Positions 17,585 through 27,747 of a stretch of DNA of 64,000 nt are shown here, piece by piece. The position numbers and the translations under genes were made by a program. This DNA is from an uncultured Alphaproteobacteria bacterium (lineage in GTDB: Bacteria; Pseudomonadota; Alphaproteobacteria; Rs-D84): assembly GCA_905234185.1 (NCBI GenBank), contig CAJOGC010000002.1:1-64000 (forward strand), written 5' to 3'. Within the stretch, counting starts at the first letter, position 1, and every line of letters begins with the position of its first letter. The notes beneath the pieces were generated by a model. That model did not search any database, was not told the origin of the DNA, and was given only the letters and a program-made list of their open reading frames with translations.

Positions 17585-19624
17585 ATGTCCCAGGAAGGTA
17601 ATCGTATCAATGCAACACCGACATTAAGCACCAAGATGGTCGCTGTCCAAAAGCGTGGCGGGGAAACAGTCCCATTCGATGCGTCAAAAATATATGACGC
17701 AATAAGAAAGGCTGTGGCCGTGACAACTGAAATCGATGATGCCATGGTGGTCCAAATAACCCAAAACGCATTAAACAAGATCGATGAACGTTTTGCCGGC
17801 AAAACCCCAAAAGTCGAAGAAATTCAAGAGGCTGTTATCGAATCATTAATGGATGCCCACGCATACAAAACGGCCGAAGCATACATTATATATCGTCAAA
17901 AACGTTCCGAAATTCGTGACTCGTCCGTTGACGCGGTCGAAGTTATCGAAGGCTATGTTGGTGGTTCTAATTGGCGTATCAAAGAAAATGCAAATATTGG
18001 TTATTCGATTGGTGGTCTTATTCTGCGGACATCTGAACGTGTTACGGCGGAATATTGGCTGAACCTTTATCCGCGCGCCATTGCCGAAGCGCACAAATCC
18101 GCCGCGGTTCATATTCACGATTTGGGTTGGTTAACCGGATATTGTGCGGGTTGGTCGTTGCGTGAATTATTATACGAAGGGTTCAACGGGGTTCCGGGTT
18201 ATCTGCAATGCGAACCGGCGCGTCATATGGCAACCGCGGTTTCACATATGGTGAATTTCCTTGGGACACTACAAAACGAATTCGCCGGGGCCCAGGCTTT
18301 TTCATCTGTTGATACATATCTGGCACCATATGTCCGTGTTGACAATATGTCATATGCTGATGTTAAAAATGCGATGCAGACATTGGTATTTAACTGTGCG
18401 GTTCCGTGTCGCTGGGGGACCCAGACACCGTTCATCAATTTCACATTTGATTGGACATGCCCAAAAGATTTACGTGAACAACGTCCGTTTATCGGTAAAA
18501 AACAGGTTGATTTCACATATGGCGACCTGCAACCGGAAATGGATATGATTAACAAAGCGTTCTTAGAGGTCATGACCGAAGGTGACGCATTGGGTCGTCC
18601 ATTTACATTCCCGATTCCGACATATAATATTACGCCGGATTTCCCATGGAATCATCCAAATGTAAAACCTTTGTTTGATTTGGCGGCAAAATACGGTATT
18701 CCAAATTTCCAGAATTTCCTTAATTCCGATTTGAATCCGACCGATGTGCGTTCAATGTGTTGCCGTCTGCGTCTGGACGTGCGCGAATTACTGAAACGCG
18801 GCGGTGGACTGTTCGGTTCTGCGGAAAAGACTGGTTCCATTGGTGTTTTCACAATCAATCTGGCACGCCTGGGCTATACGCACAAGGGTGACCGTGATGG
18901 TTTATTCACCGAATTGAAACGTTTATTGGAATTGGGCCGTGATCAATTGGAAATCAAACGTCATATTATAACCAAGAATATGGAACGTGGTCTGTATCCG
19001 TTCACAAAACGTTATCTGGGTAATTGGAATCATCACTTTTCCACAATCGGTGTTAACGGCGCAAATGAAATGGTTCGCAATTTTACGGACGACCGCGAAA
19101 ATATCGCGACACCAATGGGTAAAAAATTGGTGTTGGATGTGATGGATTTCATCCGCGAAAACCTGGCCAATTTCCAGGAACAAACCGGAAACCTGTATAA
19201 TCTGGAAGCGACCCCAGCCGAGGGTTGTTCATATCGCTTTGCGAAAACGGACAAGAAAAACTTTCCGGATATCATCACCGCCGGCACACCGGATGCACCA
19301 TATTATACTAATTCAACCCAGTTGCCTGTGAACTATACCGACGACCCATTTGTCGCATTAGAACACCAGGAAGAATTACAGCGCAAATATACCGGCGGTA
19401 CAATGTTGCACCTGTATATGGGCGAACCGGTATCCAGCGGCGAAGCCGCACAAAAAATTGTTCGGACGATATTTGAAAACTATCGTATTCCGTACATGAC
19501 ATTAACCCCGACATTTTCCATCTGTCCAAAGCATGGATATCTGCCGGGACGTCACGAGTTTTGTCCGAAATGCGATGCGGAAATTGCCGCAAACCAGAAC
19601 GACAATAAAACAGCCAATAACTAA
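17585..19624 (+). CDS. nrdD: Anaerobic ribonucleoside-triphosphate reductase, large part (lacks glycyl-radical C-terminus)
   Basis: 679 aa; ATP-cone N-terminus; ends TPTFSICPKHGYLPGRHEFCPKCDAEIAANQ without the RxxGYxRP radical motif. Confidence 0.92.
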   Translation: MSQEGNRINATPTLSTKMVAVQKRGGETVPFDASKIYDAIRKAVAVTTEIDDAMVVQITQNALNKIDERFAGKTPKVEEIQEAVIESLMDAHAYKTAEAYIIYRQKRSEIRDSSVDAVEVIEGYVGGSNWRIKENANIGYSIGGLILRTSERVTAEYWLNLYPRAIAEAHKSAAVHIHDLGWLTGYCAGWSLRELLYEGFNGVPGYLQCEPARHMATAVSHMVNFLGTLQNEFAGAQAFSSVDTYLAPYVRVDNMSYADVKNAMQTLVFNCAVPCRWGTQTPFINFTFDWTCPKDLREQRPFIGKKQVDFTYGDLQPEMDMINKAFLEVMTEGDALGRPFTFPIPTYNITPDFPWNHPNVKPLFDLAAKYGIPNFQNFLNSDLNPTDVRSMCCRLRLDVRELLKRGGGLFGSAEKTGSIGVFTINLARLGYTHKGDRDGLFTELKRLLELGRDQLEIKRHIITKNMERGLYPFTKRYLGNWNHHFSTIGVNGANEMVRNFTDDRENIATPMGKKLVLDVMDFIRENLANFQEQTGNLYNLEATPAEGCSYRFAKTDKKNFPDIITAGTPDAPYYTNSTQLPVNYTDDPFVALEHQEELQRKYTGGTMLHLYMGEPVSSGEAAQKIVRTIFENYRIPYMTLTPTFSICPKHGYLPGRHEFCPKCDAEIAANQNDNKTANN

Positions 19625-19658
19625 AAAAAACAAAAAAATAAAAAAAGGGGAGAAAAAA

Positions 19659-19850
19659 ATGCAAACAACATGTTCTTGTTCACAACGTACACCATGCGAA
19701 GTCTTTTCACGTTCAATGGGATTCATTCGTCCGGTATCGAACTTTAACATTGGAAAATATTCCGAATTTTGTGAACGTAAAACATTTACCGAAGCAAACA
19801 GTTTATCGACGGGTGCGCGTCACGCAGAATTATTAAAGATGGCGGCGTAA
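19659..19850 (+). CDS. Separate small ORF carrying the NrdD glycyl-radical segment
   Basis: 63 aa: MQTTCSCSQRTPCEVFSRSMGFIRPVSNFNIGKYSEFCERKTFTEANS...; matches the C-terminal VxSRxMGYxRPVSxxNxGKxxEfxER region of NrdD; own SD (GGGGAG); different reading frame from nrdD. Confidence 0.85.
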   Translation: MQTTCSCSQRTPCEVFSRSMGFIRPVSNFNIGKYSEFCERKTFTEANSLSTGARHAELLKMAA

Positions 19851-19855
19851 TCCAC

Positions 19856-20557
19856 ATGAAAGATATCCAGATTGGCGGATTGGTTTCGTTCACAACAATT
19901 GACTATCCAGGTAAACTGGCGGCGGTGCTGTTTTTGGTTGGATGTCCGTTGCGTTGTGCATATTGTTCCAATCCGCATTTGCTGGAAATCGGTCCGGGCG
20001 CATATGACCCGGAAAAGATATACGATTGGTTGCAATCACGCGTCGGAAAATTAGAGGCCGTCGTTTTTTCTGGGGGCGAAGCATTGATGCAGGGCGATGC
20101 CACAATCGAATATGTAAAACGTGTTCGCGATTTGGGCTTTGCAATCGGACTGCATACGAATGGTTTTTACCCAAAAATGTTGGAACGCGCCGAACCGTAT
20201 GTTGACTGGATTGGCCTTGATTACAAGGCAACGCGGGAACATTATGAATCATTGGTTGGCAACGGAATTGCATATGACAACATGATTCAATCACTAACAT
20301 TTTGGCAAAGCACAGGAAAGGATTTTGAGGTTCGCATAACATGTGATCCACGATTTATATCTAAAAGCGATTTAATTGCGATTGTACGCGATTTACATGA
20401 ACGGGGTGTAAATACCGTTGCAATTCAAAAATACATCGCCCATTTCGAAGATGATGCGCATAAAACAACACCGGAAATGCGGGAACAGTTTTTTAATGAT
20501 ACCGCCCTGCGCACAGAGATTTCCGCCATGGTTCCCAACACTATTTGGCGGGAATAA
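19856..20557 (+). CDS. nrdG: Anaerobic ribonucleotide reductase activating protein (radical SAM)
   Basis: GCPLRCAYCSNPHL CxxxCxxC motif; adjacent to nrdD. Confidence 0.9.
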   Translation: MKDIQIGGLVSFTTIDYPGKLAAVLFLVGCPLRCAYCSNPHLLEIGPGAYDPEKIYDWLQSRVGKLEAVVFSGGEALMQGDATIEYVKRVRDLGFAIGLHTNGFYPKMLERAEPYVDWIGLDYKATREHYESLVGNGIAYDNMIQSLTFWQSTGKDFEVRITCDPRFISKSDLIAIVRDLHERGVNTVAIQKYIAHFEDDAHKTTPEMREQFFNDTALRTEISAMVPNTIWRE

Positions 20558-20583
20558 AAAACGCCCATTTGGGCGTTTTTTTT
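20555..20583. terminator. Bidirectional terminator
   Basis: AAAAAACGCCCATTTGGGCGTTTTTTTTA. Confidence 0.8.
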
Positions 20584-21667
20584 ATTCAATACTTTTTTGA
20601 CATTTTTCTAATAAATTTTTGTATTCATCTATCAATTCCTGGGGTTTGATTGGTATGATATTGCCGCCCCATTGTGTCAAATACAAACTTATCGCGCGCA
20701 ATCCCCCCGTACGCATTGTCACAGACATACTGCCGTCATCGTGTGGCACGAAGTTTTGTGTTGTGTGAAATTTGTATTTTTGGGCCACTTTAATTGTTTC
20801 TGGATCGCGAATCAACCATTCTATATCGTATACTTTGCCATCGTTATATGTCCCGAACATAGAATTTGCATATTCTTCGATGGTAAAATTATTATCCGGT
20901 TCAAATCTGGTATTGGTTTCAACCACATCTGTAATTTTTGATAAAATATAATGTATTGGATTTGCCCCCAAAAACGCATTCGCAATAAGGTAAACATTAT
21001 TCGGGCTGTACATAATTCCCAATGGGCGCATATGAACATTTTTTTGTTTGCCGTCTTTGCCACAATATTTGAAATCTATTTCGTGCATGTTGTATATCGC
21101 AGAATCCAATGTATTTTTCACATTTTCATCAAAATCTATGATTGGATGCGGCCCAATAAACGCATAGTCAGAATTAATTTTCTGATCGATTTCGTTTATT
21201 CTGCGCGCGGCCCGTTTGGGTTCTGTATGTTCTATTTTTTTATACATGCGCGATGTTAATTTAGATTTAAGTTTTTCCAATAAATGGTTAACATTAAGAT
21301 TATTGCTGGTGCGTTGGATTGCAACCTCTAATGCCTGGATTTCGCTATCATCGACTTCGTCGGTATCTTCTGCAAAATCGTACAATTCCAGTTTATAGTT
21401 ACCACCATCTGTTATTAATTGATCGCCATATTTTTTTTGAATTGCTTCTATGTGTCGTTTAACGGTTCTGGGGTGCACCTTATAACTATCATAATTTGTA
21501 CATTTGGCCGGGACCTTTCCGAGTCTTTTATACTCTTCGGACAAGAAATCTCGAATTTGCGCCCGTGTCATTGTCCAAGACCTAAGCGCCCTGATTAATT
21601 CCAGAGTTATGTCGGTTTTTTTGTAATTTTCACGTGATTCTGGCATTTTTACCTCTAAATAAAGCAA
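20582..21667 (-). CDS. WYL-domain transcriptional regulator
   Basis: N-terminal HTH; WYL-type core (IDFKYCGKDGKQKNVHMRPLGIMYSPNNVYLIAN). Confidence 0.75.
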   Translation of the reverse strand: MLYLEVKMPESRENYKKTDITLELIRALRSWTMTRAQIRDFLSEEYKRLGKVPAKCTNYDSYKVHPRTVKRHIEAIQKKYGDQLITDGGNYKLELYDFAEDTDEVDDSEIQALEVAIQRTSNNLNVNHLLEKLKSKLTSRMYKKIEHTEPKRAARRINEIDQKINSDYAFIGPHPIIDFDENVKNTLDSAIYNMHEIDFKYCGKDGKQKNVHMRPLGIMYSPNNVYLIANAFLGANPIHYILSKITDVVETNTRFEPDNNFTIEEYANSMFGTYNDGKVYDIEWLIRDPETIKVAQKYKFHTTQNFVPHDDGSMSVTMRTGGLRAISLYLTQWGGNIIPIKPQELIDEYKNLLEKCQKSIE

Positions 21668-21775
21668 CTATTTACAATGATATAGATTTTTTTGCACAAG
21701 TAAAGAACAAAATGGACCATTTTTGTCCACACCGCGCCCCACATTAAAAGTGAACCAGAACCCACGGAGCCAAAA

Positions 21776-23866
21776 ATGAAATCAAAAGACAGACAAATTA
21801 TTTTATATTACCTTAAAAATGCGATAAGCAGCGAATACGAACCCGACGACATGGATTTATTTTTCCATCAACTGTCGCGGTTTTCGTCCGAATTGTTCGG
21901 TTTTGGGCTGCGCGATTTGCTGACATCTGCCGAAGGTAATATTTCAACAAATGACAAATCTGACTTTTTATTAAATTTATTAAATGGCAAATTACAACGC
22001 AATTCGCTGTTGGCAGATGACGGCCTGTATGAACGGATTTCTAATGTTTTCAATTCGCACCAATCGGATTACAACATTGATATTACCCATCGTGATTTCG
22101 ATAAAGATTTTACAATAATATGCGACACATTTGATTTGTCTGACAAATGCAGAAAGTTGTTGCAATTTTGGGTTTATATGAAGAAAAATTTGCAACTGCG
22201 TCGAATAATGTGTTATTTCAACGATGGTATTAATAATGATTTTATGGACGATATTAATGCTGACTTTGTTGCCACGGTATGCAAAATAACGCCCGATGAA
22301 ATCAAAATCGCAACATCCCAAACCGGTCAACTGGTCGAATCTGGAATATTGAAAAGCCGATATGGCGACAACACAATAAGCCCCATGTTCCTTAATTTAT
22401 TAACAATGACTTTTGACAGTTGTACCGCCGTCCGCGATGTATTAATCGGCGCCCCGTTAACAACAACACTGAAACGCGAAAACTTTGATTATATTGCGGA
22501 TGACTTTGATAAAATATCTAATATTTTATCTGGCTGTATTGAAAAGCATAAATCGGGCACAAATATTTTACTTTATGGCCGTCCAGGTACGGGCAAAACA
22601 GAAATCGCAAAATCGATTTGCAATGCCCTGGGAATGCGCCTTTATACAACTTCTGAAAAGCAAGAAGATAAAGAATATCGTTTATCAAACCTGGCCCATC
22701 TGCAAACGGTACTTGAAAAAGACGACAATTCGGTCATCTTGTTCGATGAAGCCGAAGATGTCTTTTCTCTTTCGCCGTTCAGCAAACACAGCCCCAGCAA
22801 ATTATACGTCAATCGCGTATTGGAAAAAAACAAACGTCCAGTTATATGGATAACAAATAACATAAAAGATATCGACAGTGCTTATATTCGCCGGTTTACA
22901 ATGGCGTTGGAAATGACCGACCCGGACGAACGCGCAAAAATTAATGCATGGAAACGCGTATTCATAAAATATGATATGGAAATATCTGATACCGATTTGA
23001 AACGTATCGTTAAAAAGTATCAGGTTCCAATGTCCATCATCGACACAGCAGTAAAAAACGCAAAAATGGTGAATGATTGCGGCATCATTGATTACACCAT
23101 TGATAATTTAATGCGCGCCATGACCGGCAAAATGGCAAAGTCTACGAAACAAAACGGTGTCGATTTTGACACAAAACTATTAAATACAGATACCGATTTG
23201 GAAAACTTGGCACATCAAATTCATGATAAAAAACTGAACGCGTTTTCATTATGCCTTTACGGTGCACCGGGTACTGGGAAAACCGCGTTTTGTGAATATC
23301 TGGCCGATTTATTGGGAATAAACATATTGAAAAAACGTGCCAGTGATATAATAAGCCCATATATCGGCGAAACAGAAAAAAATATCGCGCGTGCATTTGC
23401 CGAATCACATGCAAAAAAAGCAATGTTAGTCTTTGACGAAGCGGATACTTTCCTGGGCGACCGTACAAACGCCCGACATTCATGGGAAATAAGTTTCGTT
23501 AACGAAATGTTGACACAAATGGAAAGTGCGGAATATCCGTTTGTTTGCACAACCAACCTTATGGACAATCTGGATCGTGCGGCATTGCGTCGTTTTTCGT
23601 TCAAGGTTAAATATGATTTTTTGACCCGTGACCAAGTGGTGACGGCGTTCCAAGATTTTTTTGGTCAAACTGTTTCTGCAAATGAAGTTTCCGATTTGAT
23701 TCATCTGGCGCCCGGTGATTTCGCCGTCGTAAAAAAGCAGGCAGATTTATTAGGCATAACCGATAAAAACGAATTGTTGGCCAAATTACGCAATGAACAG
23801 TCCGTAAAAAAACTGCCCGGCGATCGTGGCAAAATAGGCTTTTCTGTGGCAAAAATCGATATTTAA
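21776..23866 (+). CDS. Tandem AAA+ ATPase
   Basis: Two Walker A/B sets: GRPGTGKTEIAK..VILFDEAEDV and GAPGTGKTAFCE..MLVFDEADTF. Confidence 0.88.
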   Translation: MKSKDRQIILYYLKNAISSEYEPDDMDLFFHQLSRFSSELFGFGLRDLLTSAEGNISTNDKSDFLLNLLNGKLQRNSLLADDGLYERISNVFNSHQSDYNIDITHRDFDKDFTIICDTFDLSDKCRKLLQFWVYMKKNLQLRRIMCYFNDGINNDFMDDINADFVATVCKITPDEIKIATSQTGQLVESGILKSRYGDNTISPMFLNLLTMTFDSCTAVRDVLIGAPLTTTLKRENFDYIADDFDKISNILSGCIEKHKSGTNILLYGRPGTGKTEIAKSICNALGMRLYTTSEKQEDKEYRLSNLAHLQTVLEKDDNSVILFDEAEDVFSLSPFSKHSPSKLYVNRVLEKNKRPVIWITNNIKDIDSAYIRRFTMALEMTDPDERAKINAWKRVFIKYDMEISDTDLKRIVKKYQVPMSIIDTAVKNAKMVNDCGIIDYTIDNLMRAMTGKMAKSTKQNGVDFDTKLLNTDTDLENLAHQIHDKKLNAFSLCLYGAPGTGKTAFCEYLADLLGINILKKRASDIISPYIGETEKNIARAFAESHAKKAMLVFDEADTFLGDRTNARHSWEISFVNEMLTQMESAEYPFVCTTNLMDNLDRAALRRFSFKVKYDFLTRDQVVTAFQDFFGQTVSANEVSDLIHLAPGDFAVVKKQADLLGITDKNELLAKLRNEQSVKKLPGDRGKIGFSVAKIDI

Positions 23867-23894
23867 TGTATAATTTTATGCAAAAGGATAAAAT

Positions 23895-25367
23895 ATGTTC
23901 AGAATATCAAAATCAGATTATGTATTGGGAATTAAATGTCCAAACGCATTGTGGTTTAAAAAGCACCGCAAAGATTTACAACCTGAAATGAATCAGGCCG
24001 TTTTGGATAACGGCACCGCCGTCGGAGAATTGGCATGCAACCGATTCCCGGGTGGGGTTCGTATCACCGCAAAGCCGTGGGAAGAAGATGCTATCACACA
24101 AACAAAAACCGCCGTCGATAATAATGCACCGTTTATTTACGAAGCCACATTCGGCACCGACACGGGCGAATATTGTGCGGTTGATATTTTACGCAACAAC
24201 AATGATGGCACATGGGATATCATAGAGGTCAAATCCACCAGTTCCCCGCATGATTACCATATATTGGACGCATCATTCCAACGTTTTGTATTAACCCACT
24301 GTGGAATAAAAATTAATAAATGTTTTATCATGACATTTAATCCAAACTATGTGCGTCATGGCGACATTGAATTAGACAAATTATTTGATTTGCATGATGT
24401 GACCGATAAATTACAAGACTTTGATACGGCCCAACGCGAAATCGCCCGTCTGCGCGCGATTTTGGATGGTCCAGAACTGGGTATCGCAATATCCAAGGCC
24501 AAGTGTAGCAATTTCTATGAATGTGGATATAAATGCCATTGTTGGAAAGATGTCCCGCCCTATTCTGTGTTTGATGCGTTTCGTGGTGCATCGGCCGATG
24601 AAATCTATGCAAAATATGGTGCGGATTTACATAATGTTCCGGCCGACATGCGCGCAAAGCAAATGCACGCGGGCGACATAGAATCTTTTCTGGACAATAC
24701 AGATATAGTTAACAAAGATATCCTGCGCGATTTTACAAACAAGTTGCATTGGCCATTGTATTTCTTGGACTATGAAACGATTATGCCGGCTGTTCCAATG
24801 TTTGATAATTCGCGTCCGTATCAACAAATTTGTTTTCAGTTTTCATTGCATGTCCAACGCACACCGGGTGGTGAACTGAAACACTATGAATATTTACATG
24901 CCGAACGCGGAACCGACCCGCGTCCAGGATTGATAAAGCGATTGATTGAAACGATTGGCGACACCGGGTCGGTAATTGTTTATAACCAAAGTTTTGAACA
25001 GGTTCGCAATTCAGAAATGGCAATCGACTTTCCAGAATATGCCGATGAATTAAATGCAATAAATGCACGCATGGTTGATTTACTGGTGCCATTCCGCGAA
25101 CGTGGTCTTTATCGGCCGTGTCAAAATGGTGGCGCATCTATTAAATTAACCTTGCCCGCTTTTGTGCCGGAAATGTCCTATGCAAATTTAGACATACATA
25201 ATGGGAACGAAGCCAGCACGCAATTTCTGGACTTTATGTCTGGTAAATTGACATCAGATGAAGCATTGCAACTGATGCAAAGTCTGCACGAATATTGTGG
25301 TCAAGATACCATCGCCATGGTCCGATTGCTGGATGTGATATTGGGAATTTTACAATGTCAAAATTAA
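23895..25367 (+). CDS. DUF2779-type protein (Cas4-like PD-(D/E)XK/Fe-S N-terminus plus DEDD exonuclease-like C-terminus)
   Basis: GIKCPNALWFKKH; cluster CSNFYECGYKCHCW; PLYFLDYETIMPAVP; Y.CGQDTIAMVRL. Confidence 0.75.
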   Translation: MFRISKSDYVLGIKCPNALWFKKHRKDLQPEMNQAVLDNGTAVGELACNRFPGGVRITAKPWEEDAITQTKTAVDNNAPFIYEATFGTDTGEYCAVDILRNNNDGTWDIIEVKSTSSPHDYHILDASFQRFVLTHCGIKINKCFIMTFNPNYVRHGDIELDKLFDLHDVTDKLQDFDTAQREIARLRAILDGPELGIAISKAKCSNFYECGYKCHCWKDVPPYSVFDAFRGASADEIYAKYGADLHNVPADMRAKQMHAGDIESFLDNTDIVNKDILRDFTNKLHWPLYFLDYETIMPAVPMFDNSRPYQQICFQFSLHVQRTPGGELKHYEYLHAERGTDPRPGLIKRLIETIGDTGSVIVYNQSFEQVRNSEMAIDFPEYADELNAINARMVDLLVPFRERGLYRPCQNGGASIKLTLPAFVPEMSYANLDIHNGNEASTQFLDFMSGKLTSDEALQLMQSLHEYCGQDTIAMVRLLDVILGILQCQN

Positions 25368-25522
25368 TATTTACATTGTTTATATTTCCCGCATCGGTAT
25401 ATGCCTATGTGGATAAATATGACAACACCGTCGGTGCCAACGATTTCAAATGGTTTGTTATTACGAGTGTTGTTGTATTGGTAATATATTTACTGTGCCG
25501 TTTGTTTGGTGGCAAAAAATAA
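25355..25522 (+). CDS. Small membrane protein
   Basis: MSKLIFTLFIFPASVYAYVDK...VITSVVVLVIYLLCRLFGGKK, overlaps the preceding gene end. Confidence 0.5.
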   Translation: MSKLIFTLFIFPASVYAYVDKYDNTVGANDFKWFVITSVVVLVIYLLCRLFGGKK

Positions 25523-25546
25523 CCCGCCCAAATGGGCGGTGTTTTT
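25521..25546. terminator. Terminator
   Basis: AACCCGCCCAAATGGGCGGTGTTTTTA. Confidence 0.6.
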
Positions 25547-25778
25547 AATCTAAACCGAAAACATCTTGCAATTTTTCTATCAGCATCCGTGCAGATTCTT
25601 TATCGAACTGAACAGTCTGGCTAACTTTACCTACACATTCCCTATCTTCGCGGCCATATGTGTCGATTTGGAAAATCGTTCTGCCACACTCGTTGAAAAC
25701 GGTATAGCTGGCATTTACCACATCGTGGATACTTGTTCTGTCTTTACTGATTCTCTGAAGTTTTTTGATAAAAGCCAT
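25545..25778 (-). CDS. Conserved hypothetical protein (77 aa)
   Basis: Compact ORF FQIDTYGREDRECVGKVSQTVQFDKESARMLIEKL. Confidence 0.6.
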   Translation of the reverse strand: MAFIKKLQRISKDRTSIHDVVNASYTVFNECGRTIFQIDTYGREDRECVGKVSQTVQFDKESARMLIEKLQDVFGLD

Positions 25779-25800
25779 GACCCTTCTCCTTATTTTATTG

Positions 25801-25864
25801 TGGCGGAGTTGTAATATATAACGGTATTATATATGAAAAATACAGGGATTTACAGTGAAATCTT
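25801..25864. repeat. Element-end repeat copy (att-like, 'Y' type)
   Basis: 56/64 nt identical to 27483-27546; begins with TGGCGG, shared with the tRNA-Ser 3' end. Confidence 0.65.
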
Positions 25865-25871
25865 AAATATT

Positions 25872-26198
25872 TCAGACAAATCCCCAATATGTTATTATTG
25901 ATAATACAAACAGTAAAAAACCAAAAAACGGAATCAGCAACACCTGTTTGCCGTATATTCGCATTAACCAAAACAACATAAAAAACGCTATTGGCAATAT
26001 AAACACAATAAACGCAATATCATAATTTATCATACATACCAAATATTCACCGTCAACATCAAACGGACACACATTTACCCAAATATGATTAAATTTTGAG
26101 ATTTTACCGATACAAACTAAATCAAATAAAAAAATATTCAAGGCAAAAAACAAACATACTGTTAAAAAATAATTTATTCTGTTTAATATTTTTTTCAT
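25872..26198 (-). CDS. Small membrane protein (candidate immunity protein)
   Basis: 3 or more TM-like segments; directly downstream of a Tlde1/DUF2778-like gene. Confidence 0.5.
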   Translation of the reverse strand: MKKILNRINYFLTVCLFFALNIFLFDLVCIGKISKFNHIWVNVCPFDVDGEYLVCMINYDIAFIVFILPIAFFMLFWLMRIYGKQVLLIPFFGFLLFVLSIITYWGFV

Positions 26199-26215
26199 TT
26201 TGTGCCTTTATCTTT

Positions 26216-27202
26216 TCAGTATTCTACTTTAATAATTAAATCTTTTCCATTGTTTTTAAACCAATCGGCAAACCCCGGCATTTCGTTTGTCAAATCGATG
26301 CAACCCGCAGAACCCGGCTCTGCACCACCATGAATACTGAACCCACCTCGACCAAAAACATTTGTTTCCTTGGATGGCTCTAACCACACTCTATTTTTGC
26401 CCCATCCCCGCTCACCACCAGGCCACGATGTATATTTTTTTATTGGACCATAGTCATCTCTGTTTTGAAAATCTTTTTTGCGTGCAACATATGTTCCTTC
26501 CGGAATCGGGCCAGTATCTTTCTTGTTTTGATATTCCGGGGATTGATAACCTGGTTTTCCAGACACCGCAGCGAATTCTGCAACCTTTTCGCCTTCATCA
26601 TAAATGGCTAACTCTTTCCCATCAAAAACTGCATATTGACCATCTTTTGCATTGATTGACGCTTTAAATGTTGAACCATGGTATTTAAAATCTGCTTCGG
26701 GTCCTTTTGTTTGATTTTGCAATTCATTATTTATTTTGGCCTCGGTTTGATAACCCGGTTTCACAATACCACGTTCGGGTAATTCATGTTCGCGCTGGAA
26801 TTTATTAATTCCATCAAACAAATTCTGATTAGGGTATTCATTTAAATCACTTGGTGTTTCACCGGCCCTTGTGTCGGGCTCATAAAAACCAAGTTGATTT
26901 AGGGCTTCTTTTAACCATTTGACATCTTTGGGCTTAGAATTTCTATCTGGGCCAACAGGACTATCTAAATTAGAATCGTGCTCTGGTGCGTCCGCAATAT
27001 CATCTGCCGACAAAGAACACTTACAGTGCGGATGAAACGGCGGACCAGACACAATCTCGCCATCAACAATTAAGGCAATACATCCGCCACAATCGCCCCC
27101 ACAATCTATTTCTTTATATGTATGTTTAGGTGGTTCTTTGTATATGTTCGCAACCAATTCGCCATTCTCGTTCCAAGTGGCACCTTCCCACATATCATTC
27201 AT
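26216..27202 (-). CDS. Peptidoglycan-binding + DUF2778/Tlde1-like L,D-transpeptidase-fold protein (putative cell-wall toxin)
   Basis: PG-binding segment WLKEALNQLGFYEPDTRAG..; C-terminal TGPIPEGTYVARKK...GGFSIHGGAEPGSAGCIDLT (His...Cys LDT-like motif). Confidence 0.7.
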   Translation of the reverse strand: MNDMWEGATWNENGELVANIYKEPPKHTYKEIDCGGDCGGCIALIVDGEIVSGPPFHPHCKCSLSADDIADAPEHDSNLDSPVGPDRNSKPKDVKWLKEALNQLGFYEPDTRAGETPSDLNEYPNQNLFDGINKFQREHELPERGIVKPGYQTEAKINNELQNQTKGPEADFKYHGSTFKASINAKDGQYAVFDGKELAIYDEGEKVAEFAAVSGKPGYQSPEYQNKKDTGPIPEGTYVARKKDFQNRDDYGPIKKYTSWPGGERGWGKNRVWLEPSKETNVFGRGGFSIHGGAEPGSAGCIDLTNEMPGFADWFKNNGKDLIIKVEY

Positions 27203-27344
27203 GTAAATTCTCCTTTGTTAAATAAAAAATCCCGCACATGGCGGGTTCAAATAAAAAAGACGACAAAATGTCGCCTATTAAGTTGCACTTATTGTATCAT
27301 AAATCGCATAAAAAATCAACCAAAACTGGCATCGGGATTTTGGG

Positions 27345-27488
27345 CAAAGTATATAAATGGCGAGGATTTTGGTAAATTGGGCAGATGGAATGATATATAC
27401 TGGTAATGTTATAACTAAAAATCGCCAGAAACGGGGCAAAAAAGAACATCCCATGGGATTGCCACGGGATGTCTGATTTTACTGGCGG
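27345..27488. repeat. Element-end repeat copy (att-like, 'P' type, left copy)
   Basis: 144-nt ungapped alignment to 56599-56742, about 98/144 identical, ending in ACTGGCGG. Confidence 0.65.
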
Positions 27489-27546
27489 TGTTGTATTATT
27501 CAACAGTATTATATATGAAAAATACAAGGATTTACAGGGAAATTTT
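27483..27546. repeat. Element-end repeat copy (att-like, 'Y' type)
   Basis: 56/64 nt identical to 25801-25864. Confidence 0.65.
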
Positions 27547-27747
27547 TCGCATCAAAAACGAAGTTTTTGCATACCCCCCCCCGATATTCCAACGTGCTAT
27601 GCCCCAACACCAGAATAATAACAGGGAATTTATTTTAAACATCGGCGATTTTTAGCGGACAACCAGTTGATTTTACGCAATTGTCGTTTTTACTGTATTT
27701 CACGTGTTCCGTCAGGTAACATTTGGCATAAAATTAAGGAGATTTAG

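Noticed and set aside
19533-19658. Upstream extension of the glycyl-radical ORF (start at 19533)
   Set aside because: Overlaps the nrdD C-terminus in another frame; the SD and ATG at 19659 give the natural start.
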